Positions 54,501 through 60,900 of a DNA stretch of 64,000 nt are shown here, piece by piece. Position 1 is the stretch's first letter; every line of letters begins with the position of its first letter. The notes under the pieces are model-generated. The model did no database searches. It was not told where the DNA came from and saw only the letters and a program-made list of their open reading frames with translations. A program made the position numbers and the translations under genes. Source of the DNA: Symbiodinium natans (taxonomy: Eukaryota; Sar; Dinophyceae; Suessiales; Symbiodiniaceae); contig CAJNDS010002805.1 in the NCBI GenBank assembly GCA_905221605.1, positions 62,001-126,000 of the forward strand, read 5' to 3'.

Positions 54501-57434
54501 TTCGGAGTCTTGCGGCTTCTGAGAAGTTAGGGTTTAGGGGTTTAGGGGTTTAGGGGTTTAGGGGTTTAGGGGTTTAGGGGTTTAGAGGTTTCGGTTTAGG
54601 GGTATTTAGGGGTATTTAGGGGTATTTAGGGGTATTTAGGGGTATTTAGGGGTATTTAGGGGTATTTAGGGGTATTTAGGGGAGTTTAGGGGAATTTAGG
54701 GGTATTTAGGGGTATTTAGGGGTATTTAGGGATATTTAGGGGTATTTACGGGTATTTAGGGGTTTAGGGGTTTAGGGTTTTGGGGGGGTACGGGAGACCC
54801 AGGTTTCGCACTGCATTTTGCGTCATTGACCAGGGGACTCTTTACCTTGGGCCCCAAAGGTTGTCGCCCGTTGGGTTAAGGGACTCTTGTTTAAGATCCT
54901 CTTAGGGTTTAGGGTTTAGAGTTTAGGGTTTAGGGTTTAGGGTGTAGGGTTTAGGGTTTAGGGTCTTGGGATAATCGCCACATTAGGAGTATGTTAAACT
55001 ATAAGGTAATTAAGAGAAACTCTTCGGGGTACATGCTTAGGGGTCCAAGCTCGACTCTCTTGCAGTGCGCTAAACCCCCGTAAACCCCCAAACCGCACAC
55101 CCTGAACCCCTGAACCCTAAACCCCCTAAACCGAAACAAAACCCTCAAAAAACAAGAACAACAAAAAATGTGGGCGTCTAGCTTTGAGCGGCACTTTGGA
55201 TTTCTCGGCGTCCTGACTGAAGCCTAAACCCTAAGCCCTAGACCCCTAAACTCTAAACCCTGAACCCTAAACCCTGAATCCTAACCCCTAAATCCTAACC
55301 CCTAAACCGTAAACCCTAAATCCTAAACCCCAAACCCCTAAACCTAAACCCTAACCCTATACAAACCCTCTCCCCCCCCCCCCCCCCCCAAACCTTGCCT
55401 TGATGGCTGCCGCGGCCTCGTTCTTCAGGCTCTCGACAGATCGCCTCTCCTGTAAGAGGGGCTTAGGGGGTTTAGGGGTTTAGGGTTTAGGGGTTTAGGG
55501 GTTCAGAGGGTTCAGGTGTTCAGGGGTTCAGGGGTTCAGGGGTTTCGGGGTTCAGGGGTTTAGGGGTTTAGGGGTTCTAGAGTTTAGGGGTTCAGGGTCT
55601 TTGTTGACTGGGTTGGAGGGTTTTGAGCTTTGCTTTAGCCCTAAACCCTAAACCCTGAACCCCAAACCCAAACCCCAAAGCGGAGGCACACTGCGAAGCT
55701 ACTTGAGAGTGTGGGCTCGGGTTGAGGGCATATCGCCTGATACCGAGAGGAGCTTTCCATCCTTAGTAACTAACCCAATTATAGTGTACATCTAACCACG
55801 TATAAGCCCCTTAAGTACCCTAATGGGGTTATTGATTAGGTGGTACGTACAGTTATAACTGGGTTACTAAGTACCATGAACCTCCAAGTAGTTTAACAAG
55901 TTTAAAGGGCGTATGTGGTTTTACAGACCCCATAGAGACATGGATATCTAGACATCGATAAGAGACAAATATCGATGTAGATGTAGACAGATGTGTAGAT
56001 AAGACATAGATATTAGAGTCTTTTGTCGTTTACGCATATCATCTCAATCTGGTCACAGTTATGTGCCGTCAAGTTATGAAACGAAATATGCACACGACGC
56101 GCACGACACACACGACCAACACACATTCACAAAACAATGCACAAATATAAATATAAATATATATATATATATAAATATATACACGCACTACCAGTCCCCA
56201 ACAAAGCCGTTGCAAGAAACAGTTACCCCTGTTAAGCCCCCTGCCCCTGCAAACCCCTAGAACGCCCTACATACTCCCCCATTTAGGGTTGTTTGGGGTT
56301 TACGGTTTAGGGACCACCCTATGCTCCATAGGCACGCTGTAGGGGGGGGGGGGGGGGGGGGGGGGGGGGAGGGGGAATTTAACTTAGGTGGATGAACCCC
56401 CACTTTGTCTTCGCACACATCTCCCAAACGCTCCTGGCCCGCACCCTACCGTGCGTTTCCCAGAAGTATCTGCCCCTTTCCCTTCAGGGCCATAACGGTT
56501 CAAAGAGGGCCACCATCAACACTGCGAACCCTGCACCCCATGCGTACGTATAAGTCGTAGTTGCGCAAGAAGTACGCGTGATCCAGCAACTGGGGTTTGC
56601 AACTACCAGGCCTAAACCCTAGAATCTCGAGTTCAGGTTATAAACCCAAGCCCTCAAGCCTCCATGGTTCAGGGTTTACGGTTTAAAATATGGGTCGGAA
56701 TAATGACAAACACTTTATACTATAATGACCCCCAAAACCCTAAACCCTAAAACCCTATTCTAGTTACTTAAGGCCCCTATATTACATTCCATTACCTGCC
56801 CAATATATGCCAGCTTGGAGAGGGAGGTTTAAAGCCGAGGAGGCGGTATATATGCAACAAAGACTGGGGCTTGTCACGTTGGAGCTGGTGTGGTTTTAGG
56901 GTTTAGGGTTTAGGGTTTAGGGTTTAGGAATGTATAAAGCTAAGCTTGATGGGGGTAAAGAGGATCCCGCGACGGATGTGAGGAGGTCAGGCGAGGTCTT
57001 CTACAAGCTACGAAGACGACAAGTCTTCGGGAACGTCTTCTGGATGTGGCAAACGAGCTAAGAATACTTCGTGCGGCGCGCCTTTAAATTAATTGCCGGT
57101 TCCCCCCCCCTGGAGGGCGGCCGGGGCTGTGGCCCGTTAAAAATCCGTCTGGGGGGGTGGGACACCGTTTAAAGAGGGCCCGAAGGGGTGCTGAGGGCAT
57201 GCACTGACAGCCAGGTCCAAGATGACCCAAGGCTTCTAGCCTAAATTGTACGATTTAGGGTGCAGCGTTTGGGGCTTAAGGTACCCTAAACCCTAAACCC
57301 TAAACCCTAAACCCTAAACCCTAAACCCCAGACCCTTAACCCTAAACCCTAAATCCCCACACCCGACTCAGCACCCGCATGTCGTGGAGGTGTCCGGCTG
57401 CGCCGGCGCAAGCCGCTCGGGCAACAGCATCAAT
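40526..57434 (-). CDS. Coiled-coil-rich micro-exon gene or genes (gene D)
   Basis: On the minus strand about twenty islands between 57.4 and 40.5 kb are open in Ala/Glu/Arg/Gln-rich frames with AG acceptors and GC, GA or GT donors. The best bounded are 55399-55449, 55183-55212, 52965-52997, 52053-52088, 50342-50383, 49598-49642, 47483-47561, 45804-45884 and 43589-43641. The series ends with an exon stopping at TAG (40526-40528). The first four listed are phase 0 at both ends, hence mutually joinable. A long non-coil exon at 48800-49119 and a Ser/Thr-rich exon at 43414-43497 suggest a globular segment, or more than one gene. Family not recognised. Exon grouping is inference from strand, spacing and composition. 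Confidence 0.45.
40610..41110. repeat. Mixed TTTAGGG / TTTAGGGG / TTTAGGCG array
   Basis: About 500 nt of head-to-tail units switching from 7-mers to TTTAGGGG 8-mers with TTTAGGCG and TTTGGGGG variants, starting at the acceptor of the gene D terminal exon. Confidence 0.85.
41242..41341. mobile_element. TIR element, TTGGGATGTTCCCCC family, copy 3
   Basis: TCGGGATGTTCCCTCTTATA to TTAGTATAAGTGGAACATCCCA, about 100 bp, no ORF. Confidence 0.7.
41727..41838. repeat. TTTAGGG interstitial array
   Basis: About 15 perfect units. Confidence 0.9.
42017..42098. mobile_element. TIR element, TTGGGATGTTCCCCC family, copy 4 (internally deleted)
   Basis: Intact left half, but the right arm passes from CCCCATTG directly to GAACATCCCAA, losing the TTAGTATAAGGG part. 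Flanked on both sides by CCCTAAA repeats. Confidence 0.65.
42171..42226 (-). CDS. Possible micro-exon (gene D)
   Basis: After GGCTCAG the minus strand reads PLRHASLDAAQQSRAH. All three frames are open, so the frame is uncertain. Confidence 0.3.
42347..42600. mobile_element. Nested pair: TTGGGATGTTC element split by a TTTGCTTAAGAACC element
   Basis: The left arm of the outer element (42347-42407) is followed by a complete inner element (about 42408-42554, GTGCTGAAGAACCCGCCC to GGGGGTTCTTAAGCAATTGG with an AT microsatellite core), then by the outer right arm ending GAGGAACATCCGAA. The order shows the inner family moved after the outer one. Confidence 0.7.
43022..43124. mobile_element. TIR element, TTTGCTTAAGAACC family, copy 5
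   Basis: TTTGCTTAAGAACCGCTCGAA to GAGGATTCTTAAGCACATGC; interior CAACATAGGGATCATTATC, which also occurs in a fragment at 20,870-20,925. Confidence 0.55.
43414..43497 (-). CDS. Ser/Thr-rich micro-exon (gene D or separate)
   Basis: Follows TTGAAG; 28 phase-0 codons including EGAKYTFTTSVPSSTFSGGT then LSTR; ends AGA|GTAATC (GT donor). Not coil-like, so perhaps a globular segment. Confidence 0.5.
43589..43641 (-). CDS. Basic helical micro-exon (gene D)
   Basis: Follows CTACCAG; RLLKLQLVRRLKVKSHQ; ends CAG|GATCAC (GA donor). Confidence 0.5.
44302..44362 (-). CDS. Coiled-coil micro-exon (gene D)
   Basis: Follows GCGCGAG; LNREEIFQAECESQVVDSRL; ends CTG|GATCAG (GA donor). Confidence 0.55.
44397..44492. 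mobile_element. TIR element, CTACCCAGAGGCTCC family
   Basis: CTACCCAGAGGCTCCTATGTAG...TTGTTGGGT faces ACCCAAAAAGGAACTACATTGGAGCCTTTGGGTAG: inverted arms of about 35 bp around a ~25-bp loop. One copy seen. Confidence 0.65.
44716..44745 (-). CDS. Ten-codon micro-exon (gene D)
   Basis: Follows GCCTCAG; EEQVKLGHAR; ends at CGG|GAGAG. Confidence 0.45.
44918..45016. mobile_element. Element with TATACACTCACC motifs, copy 1
   Basis: CCAAAAGGACACCGGGTACATACACTCACCAACAT...AAAAGGAACCTTATATACACTCACC; the segment at 62,611-62,695 is its reverse complement with small changes. Confidence 0.5.
45064..45093 (-). CDS. Gln-rich micro-exon (gene D)
   Basis: Follows ATCTTAG; DWQRQRSLQQ; ends CAG|GAGACC (GA donor). 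Confidence 0.45.
45110..45300. repeat. Four copies of a ~60-bp repeat (CCAGAGTTGAAGGGATTTAAG)
   Basis: Direct repeats of about 58-62 bp, each with CCAGAGTTGAAGGG, GGACTTAGTTTAGGGTTCTA. They diverge progressively. A GGGTTCTAGAGT-containing minisatellite in an intron. Confidence 0.7.
45388..45582. repeat. TGCCCCCC octamer array and poly-C
   Basis: About 22 TGCCCCCC units with periodic TGCCC deletions, ending in a C run of about 28. The 80-120-codon frames here encode only Pro-Cys or Gly-Ala-Gln repeats. Confidence 0.85.
45804..45884 (-). CDS. Micro-exon (gene D)
   Basis: Follows TTGAGAG; ELAEFRGHFDRRAAAVTKRL then DVPWPTS; ends TCG|GATAGAG (GA donor). Confidence 0.55.
46415..46466 (-). CDS. 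Coiled-coil micro-exon (gene D)
   Basis: Minus frame TMRLRSDLQKLRADAVE ends GAG|GCGGATT (GC donor). The acceptor may be GAGAAG or ATGAG. Confidence 0.5.
47035..47148. mobile_element. CTAGGACCGGGAGTAGGCCC element
   Basis: CTAGACCCGGGAGTAACCC...AAAAGGGTGCCTGTTTCGG...AGGGAACCCC...AAAATAGGGCCTACTCCCGGTCCTAG. The ends are inverted repeats. Related pieces at 6.1-6.3, 11.5-11.6, 58.97-59.04 and 61.9-62.05 kb share AAGGGTACCCCTTTTGG and AATAAGGGCC. Confidence 0.55.
47197..47262. repeat. CCCTAAA interstitial array
   Basis: About nine units next to the element at 47.0-47.15 kb. Confidence 0.85.
47483..47561 (-). CDS. Coiled-coil micro-exon (gene D)
   Basis: Follows AGCTCAG; VAEAARLAALRDRLAGILGG then PVVELR; GC donor at A|GCTGAAAG. 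Confidence 0.6.
47860..48560. repeat. 700-nt degenerate TTTAGGG / TTTTAGGG / TTTCAGGG tract
   Basis: Continuous but scrambled telomere-like units (GGGTTTTCA, GGGTTTAA and others). No exon-like island inside. Confidence 0.75.
48800..49119 (-). CDS. Unusually long exon, unidentified globular protein
   Basis: The minus strand is open for about 107 codons from CTGGAAG to GGCCAA|GTAAGAAG, a canonical GT donor. Segments: LSSYLLSEPDLATTGLGALH, EHRYLMTHKVFGQREGMEAF, HKRRSIAWVPDEVDN, TYSRTTGIPEMWSLKGQ. Mixed hydrophobic and polar content with Trp, Tyr and Cys suggests a folded domain rather than coil. Plus-strand frames are also open but have poorer composition. It lies among coil-type exons and could belong to a gene interleaved with or separate from gene D. 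No family recognised. Confidence 0.55.
49331..49446. mobile_element. TIR element, GGTAGGGAATGAGG family
   Basis: GGTAGGGAATGAGGGAATGAGGTACCTTACATCCCCCTATATAATTCCCT faces an almost perfect inverted copy AGGGAATATATAGGGGGATATAAGGTGCCTCATTCCCTCATTCCCTAC: arms near 48 bp with a ~20-bp loop, able to form one long hairpin. No ORF. A fragment (GGAATGAGGGAATTATGTACC) lies near 22,176. Confidence 0.8.
49598..49642 (-). CDS. Coiled-coil micro-exon (gene D)
   Basis: Follows TCCCAG; LDRELQQNVAALAE; ends CT|GTAGGG (GT donor), or reads through to L and TAG. Confidence 0.55.
49659..49742. repeat. TTTAGGG interstitial array
   Basis: About 12 units beginning 17 nt upstream of the exon acceptor at 49642. Confidence 0.9.
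50342..50383 (-). CDS. Coiled-coil micro-exon (gene D)
   Basis: Follows AAAAAAG; AQLEQKESADKEAA, 14 phase-0 codons, GA donor (GCT|GAGCCCC). Confidence 0.55.
50679..50766. mobile_element. TIR element, TTGGGATGTTCCCCC family, copy 6
   Basis: TTGGGACGTTCCCCCCTTAT to ATAAGGGTGAACGTCCCAA. The same T-to-C change sits in both arms (GACGTT / AACGTC), i.e. a compensatory pair. Confidence 0.7.
51090..51260. mobile_element. Putative TIR element, ACCATG family, copy 2
   Basis: GTAACACAGTAACCATGTTATAG, GGGTATCCTTGTC, AAAAGGGGTATCACTGGGCC: same order of motifs as 23,341-23,452. Confidence 0.4.
52053..52088 (-). CDS. Coiled-coil micro-exon (gene D)
   Basis: Follows GACCCAG; AQRTAVDALADR, 12 phase-0 codons; ends CGG|GCAGCA (GC donor). 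Confidence 0.55.
52965..52997 (-). CDS. Coiled-coil micro-exon (gene D)
   Basis: Follows GGTGAG; ASLERRRTERQ, 11 phase-0 codons; ends CAG|GCCAGG (GC donor). Confidence 0.5.
53088..53230. mobile_element. TIR element, TTTGCTTAAGAACC family, copy 6
   Basis: GCTACTATTTGCTTACGACCCCCC plus A run; interior GTTCTTCTTTATAAAGGATACTATAGG; right GGGGGGGTTCTTAAGCAAACGGTAG. Confidence 0.65.
53809..53892 (-). CDS. Micro-exon (gene D)
   Basis: Follows CCCCAAG; 28 codons NPNRQAPPAPSERERLRAAA then AERPFASQ; ends CAG|GATGGT (GA donor). Confidence 0.5.
54123..54250 (-). CDS. Island with coding-like composition, strand uncertain
   Basis: The minus frame contains SDEKKLATEQQTCSSCSDGR and looks exon-like. The plus frame starting at ATG 54123 (MEREAAIGEDLEEWFVPF) is also open, for 69 codons. 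Splice sites do not settle it. Confidence 0.3.
54535..54776. repeat. TTTAGGGG then GGTATTTAGG 10-mer array
   Basis: Seven TTTAGGGG units followed by about 17 copies of a 10-bp unit GGTATTTAGG, a telomere-derived higher unit not seen elsewhere in the window. Confidence 0.9.
55183..55212 (-). CDS. Ten-codon micro-exon (gene D)
   Basis: Follows CAGTCAG; DAEKSKVPLK; ends AAA|GCTAGA (GC donor). Phase 0 on both sides, consistent with the exon at 55399-55449. Confidence 0.5.
55399..55449 (-). CDS. Coiled-coil micro-exon (gene D), best-bounded
   Basis: TCTTACAG acceptor and AAG|GCAAGG donor delimit 17 phase-0 codons ERRSVESLKNEAAAAIK. Model exon for this gene. Confidence 0.65.
55755..55891. mobile_element. 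TIR element, CTACTTGGAGGTTCATG family, copy 2
   Basis: Shares TTATAAGCCCCTTAAGTACCC and GTTACTAAGTACCATGAACCTCCAAGTAG with 11,343-11,473. The left arm is diverged (TTAGTAACTAACCC). Confidence 0.6.
56340..56378. repeat. Poly-G tract
   Basis: About 28 G then AGGGGG. No element ends evident. Confidence 0.8.
56948..57061 (+). CDS. Possible plus-strand exon ending in TAA
   Basis: The plus frame KLDGGKEDPATDVRRSGEVF then YKLRRRQVFGNVFWMWQTS stops at TAA. Composition is protein-like, but the minus strand is also partly open and no acceptor is clear. Confidence 0.3.
   Translation, partial: DGGKEDPATDVRRSGEVFYKLRRRQVFGNVFWMWQTS
57368..57434 (-). CDS. Micro-exon between genes C and D
   Basis: After ATCTAG... 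on the minus strand: IDAVARAACAGAAGHLHDMR then VL; donor near CT|GAGTCGG. Assignment to gene C or gene D unknown. Confidence 0.4.
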
Positions 57435-57927
57435 CTAGGGAGTCAACCTTGGACCCGTAAGGATGTACCCCTACACCTTCGGTTAGGGTTAGGGTTTAGG
57501 GTTTAGGTTTAGGGTTTGGGGTTTAGGGTTTAGGGTTTAGGCCCCTAAAGAGGCTCCCTTCACATGCTCCAAGTATGGGTTTAGGGTTTAGGGTCTATTT
57601 TCCCCTAAACCCTAAACCCTAAACCCTAAACCCTAAACCCTACACCCTCTGGAAAAGGGTCCCTCAAACCCAAGGGTGACAACCTTAGGGGTCCGAGGAA
57701 GAGTCCCATGATCGATCAAAGGATGCCCTCCAAGATGGAACGAAGATGGAAGCTTCCGCTGACGGTTTTTTTCTCAGGCCTTCAGGATGAAGGGTTGGTT
57801 TGGGGATTAGGGTTTAGGGTTTAGGGTTTAGGGTTTAGGGCTACTAGATCTCCTTATGAGGGCAACGAGCCCTAAAATTCCGCCTGGCGCCCACAGCTCT
57901 TGGCTGGTTTTTGGAAGCCTCCGAGCC

Positions 57928-57991
57928 CTAAACGATCAGAGACGGAACTGCGCCACCCATGCTGCTCTGCACCACGCTCGGGACCACATGC
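57928..57991 (-). CDS. Gene C exon 11, probable terminal exon
   Basis: TTGAG acceptor; HVVPSVVQSSMGGAVPSLIV then TAG. The GT just before the stop (ATC|GTTTAG) could instead be a donor. Confidence 0.6.
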
Positions 57992-60900
57992 CTCAAGGTT
58001 TAGGGTTTAGGGTTTAGGGTTTAGGGTTTAGGGTTTAGGGTTTAGGGTTTAGGGTTTAGGGTTTAGGGTTTAGGGTTTAGGGTTTGGGGATTTAGCGTTT
58101 AGGGTGCAGGGCGGAGGGTTTAGCGTTTAGGGCTTGGGGTGTGACTGCGCATGGCTCCGGCTCTCAGATTTGTCATGGGAGTTTCTCGAAACCCTGAAGC
58201 CTGAACCGAAAAGCACACTGAAACAATGCTTCCCAGTCACCTGAGAAAGAATGGGGCTTTAAGTTGTGTCAAGAGGGCTTTCGGGTTTAAGGTTTAGGGG
58301 CTTAACCCTTCTTTGGTGGAATTCGGGTTCAGGGTCTTGCGGGTTTAGGGTTTAGGGTTTAGGGTTTCGGGTTTCAGGTTTAGGGCCAAGGTGCATGTAG
58401 CCGCAGAACTGTGACCACGGAGAGAAGTCCGACTGCGAAGGATCCCGGATCCTCAGCTTTCCGCTCTTAGTATGGGTCAGGGTTTAGGGTTTAAAGGGAC
58501 AAAGGGTTAAAGGGTTAAGGGTTTGGGGTTTAGGGTAAAGGGTAACGGGGTTTGGGGTTTGGGGTTTGAGGTTTGGGGTTTGGGGGTTGGGGGTTATACC
58601 CCTGACAACCTGAGCCAAACATCCTAAACCCCTAGACCCTCGACCTTAAACTCCTGGACCCCTAAACGCCTAAACCCCTAAACCCTAAACCCCTAAACCC
58701 CTCGACCTTAAACTCCTGGACCCCTAAACCCTAGACCTAAACGCCTCAACCCCTAAACCCTAAACCCCTAAACCCCTCGACCTTAAACTCCTAGACCCCT
58801 AAACCCTAAACCCCTAAACCCTGAATCTCTGTGTTGTAGCTTGTTCATGTAAGGAACCTAGGGATCCAACAAAACGGAAGAAGCGAGAAACCCCTAAACC
58901 CTAAACCCTAAACCCTAAACCCTACGCCCAAATCCTGGATGCTGAGGAAAGCCTAGATCCAAGAGCAACCTAGGTGCCCTGGTTGTTTGAAAGGGCCCCT
59001 AAGCCTTAAAAAAGGGAATAAGGGCCTTCTCCGGGCCCTAGACTGGGTTGGCCTTTAAGCCCTCTGAAAAAAGTTACATATAGGGTCCCTTATAAACCCA
59101 ATTAAGGGAAATAAAAAATGTCCCAAAAACCAACCTAGTAGAAGCCGAGGGTCTTCTGCCCCTTGTTGTCCGTATTTCGCACCGGGGTGCCGCCAGGCTT
59201 ATGGCTCCTGTAGGGGCATGCGGAGCGTTTTTTCGGGCTCAGGGGCCCACAGGGTTTGGGGTTTATGTCGCCTCAAGCCCGAAACCCTAAACCCTAAAGC
59301 CTGAACCCTGAACCCTGAACCCTAAACCCTAAACCCTAAACCCTGCTCCAGAAGCCACTCTGATCCATGCGCACCCAGTGGAAGTTCGTGTCCGGCCAGA
59401 TGAACCTCGGGAGCTCCAGCTTCCGGATTTAGGGTTTAGGGTTTAATCCAGCTTCGGCATTTAGGGTTTAGGGTTTAGGGCTTAGGGTTTAATCCAGCTT
59501 CGGCATTTAGGGTTTAGGGTGTAGGGCTTAGGGTTTAGGGTCTAGGGTTTGGGGCTTAGGGTAGTTAAGGGTAGTTTAGGGTGTTTTAGGGTAGTTAGGG
59601 TTTAAGGTTTTGGGGTTTTGGGGAGTATGGTTTTGGGGTCGAGGGCTTTGAGTCTAAGTGAGCTTAGTGTTTGCGAGTAGGGTAAGGGTGGCGACTTCAG
59701 TCGGGACCTATATAAGAGCATAAGCTAAGACGGGGGCAGGGATGTCTTGTATGAATCCTCAGAAGTGTCACTGAACCAACATAAGGCAAGAGCAACGCCG
59801 CCCTAACCTAAAACCGACACCCAGATTCTATAGAGTCTTCCATAGGTGCTGCGTTGGCTCCTGATGCCGCATGTTACAAGGGGGGAGGGATTGGCGGCGG
59901 GGAATGGCTTAGGGTTTAGGATTCATGAGGGAGCACCTTTGAATCTTCAAAGCCCAAATTCCAAATCTTAAACCCCGAACCCTAAACCCTAGACCCTAAA
60001 CCCTAACCCTAAACCCTAAACTCTAAACCCTAGACCCTGAAACCTAAACCCTAAACCCTACATGGCATGCTGGCCATGGGGCAGGGCCACGTAGTGCCCG
60101 GTCTCGGGTGGCCCCTTTGGGAGGTCCGTCCCCTGCCACTTTAAGCCGTCGCTCTCGGCGGCAGCGCGGATGGCGTCACAGGTGTTGGCTTTCCTTTCTG
60201 CTGGGGGTTTAGGGTTGAGGGTTGAGGGTTTAGGTTTAAATTAGGGGTATTATTGGATTTGGGGTTTAGGGTTTAGGGTTTCGCGTGTCTACCAGTCTAG
60301 GTCTTATAAAACCCGAAAAGCTTAAAAACCCTAAGCCTAAAACCCTAAAAAACCCTAAACCCGGAAACCCTAAACCCCGCACCCTCAATAGGGAAAAATA
60401 TGGTGCCTTGGTTTGAAGGCAGACGGCTCAAAGGCGCATTTCAGAGTTTCCAGCGCATGTCAGGGCTTCGGAGTTTACGGGGGGTTTAGGGCTTCAGGTT
60501 GAGGGTTATGGCTTAGGGATTGCGGTTAGAGTTTAGGGCTTCGGGATTAAGGAATTCAGGATAAGAAGCGTACAAACCCTAAACCCTAAACCCTAAACCC
60601 TAAACCCTAAACCCTAAGCCTAAACCCTAAACCCTAAACCCTAAACTAAACCCTAAACCCTAAACCCTAAACCCTGACCAAGATTTCAATTTCAGAGAAG
60701 ACGAAGAGATCCGCTGGACAGCAAAGCTTCCACTTCTGTCCAGATCCACGGCCGGGCTGAGCAAAGGTATCCTGAGCTGTGGTTTAGGGTTTAGGGTTTA
60801 GGGTTTAGGGTTTAGGGTTTAGGGTTTAGGGTTTAGGGTTTAGGGTTTAGGGTTTAGGGTTCAGGCCTCACACACAACAGACGCGCGCGCACACAACCAC

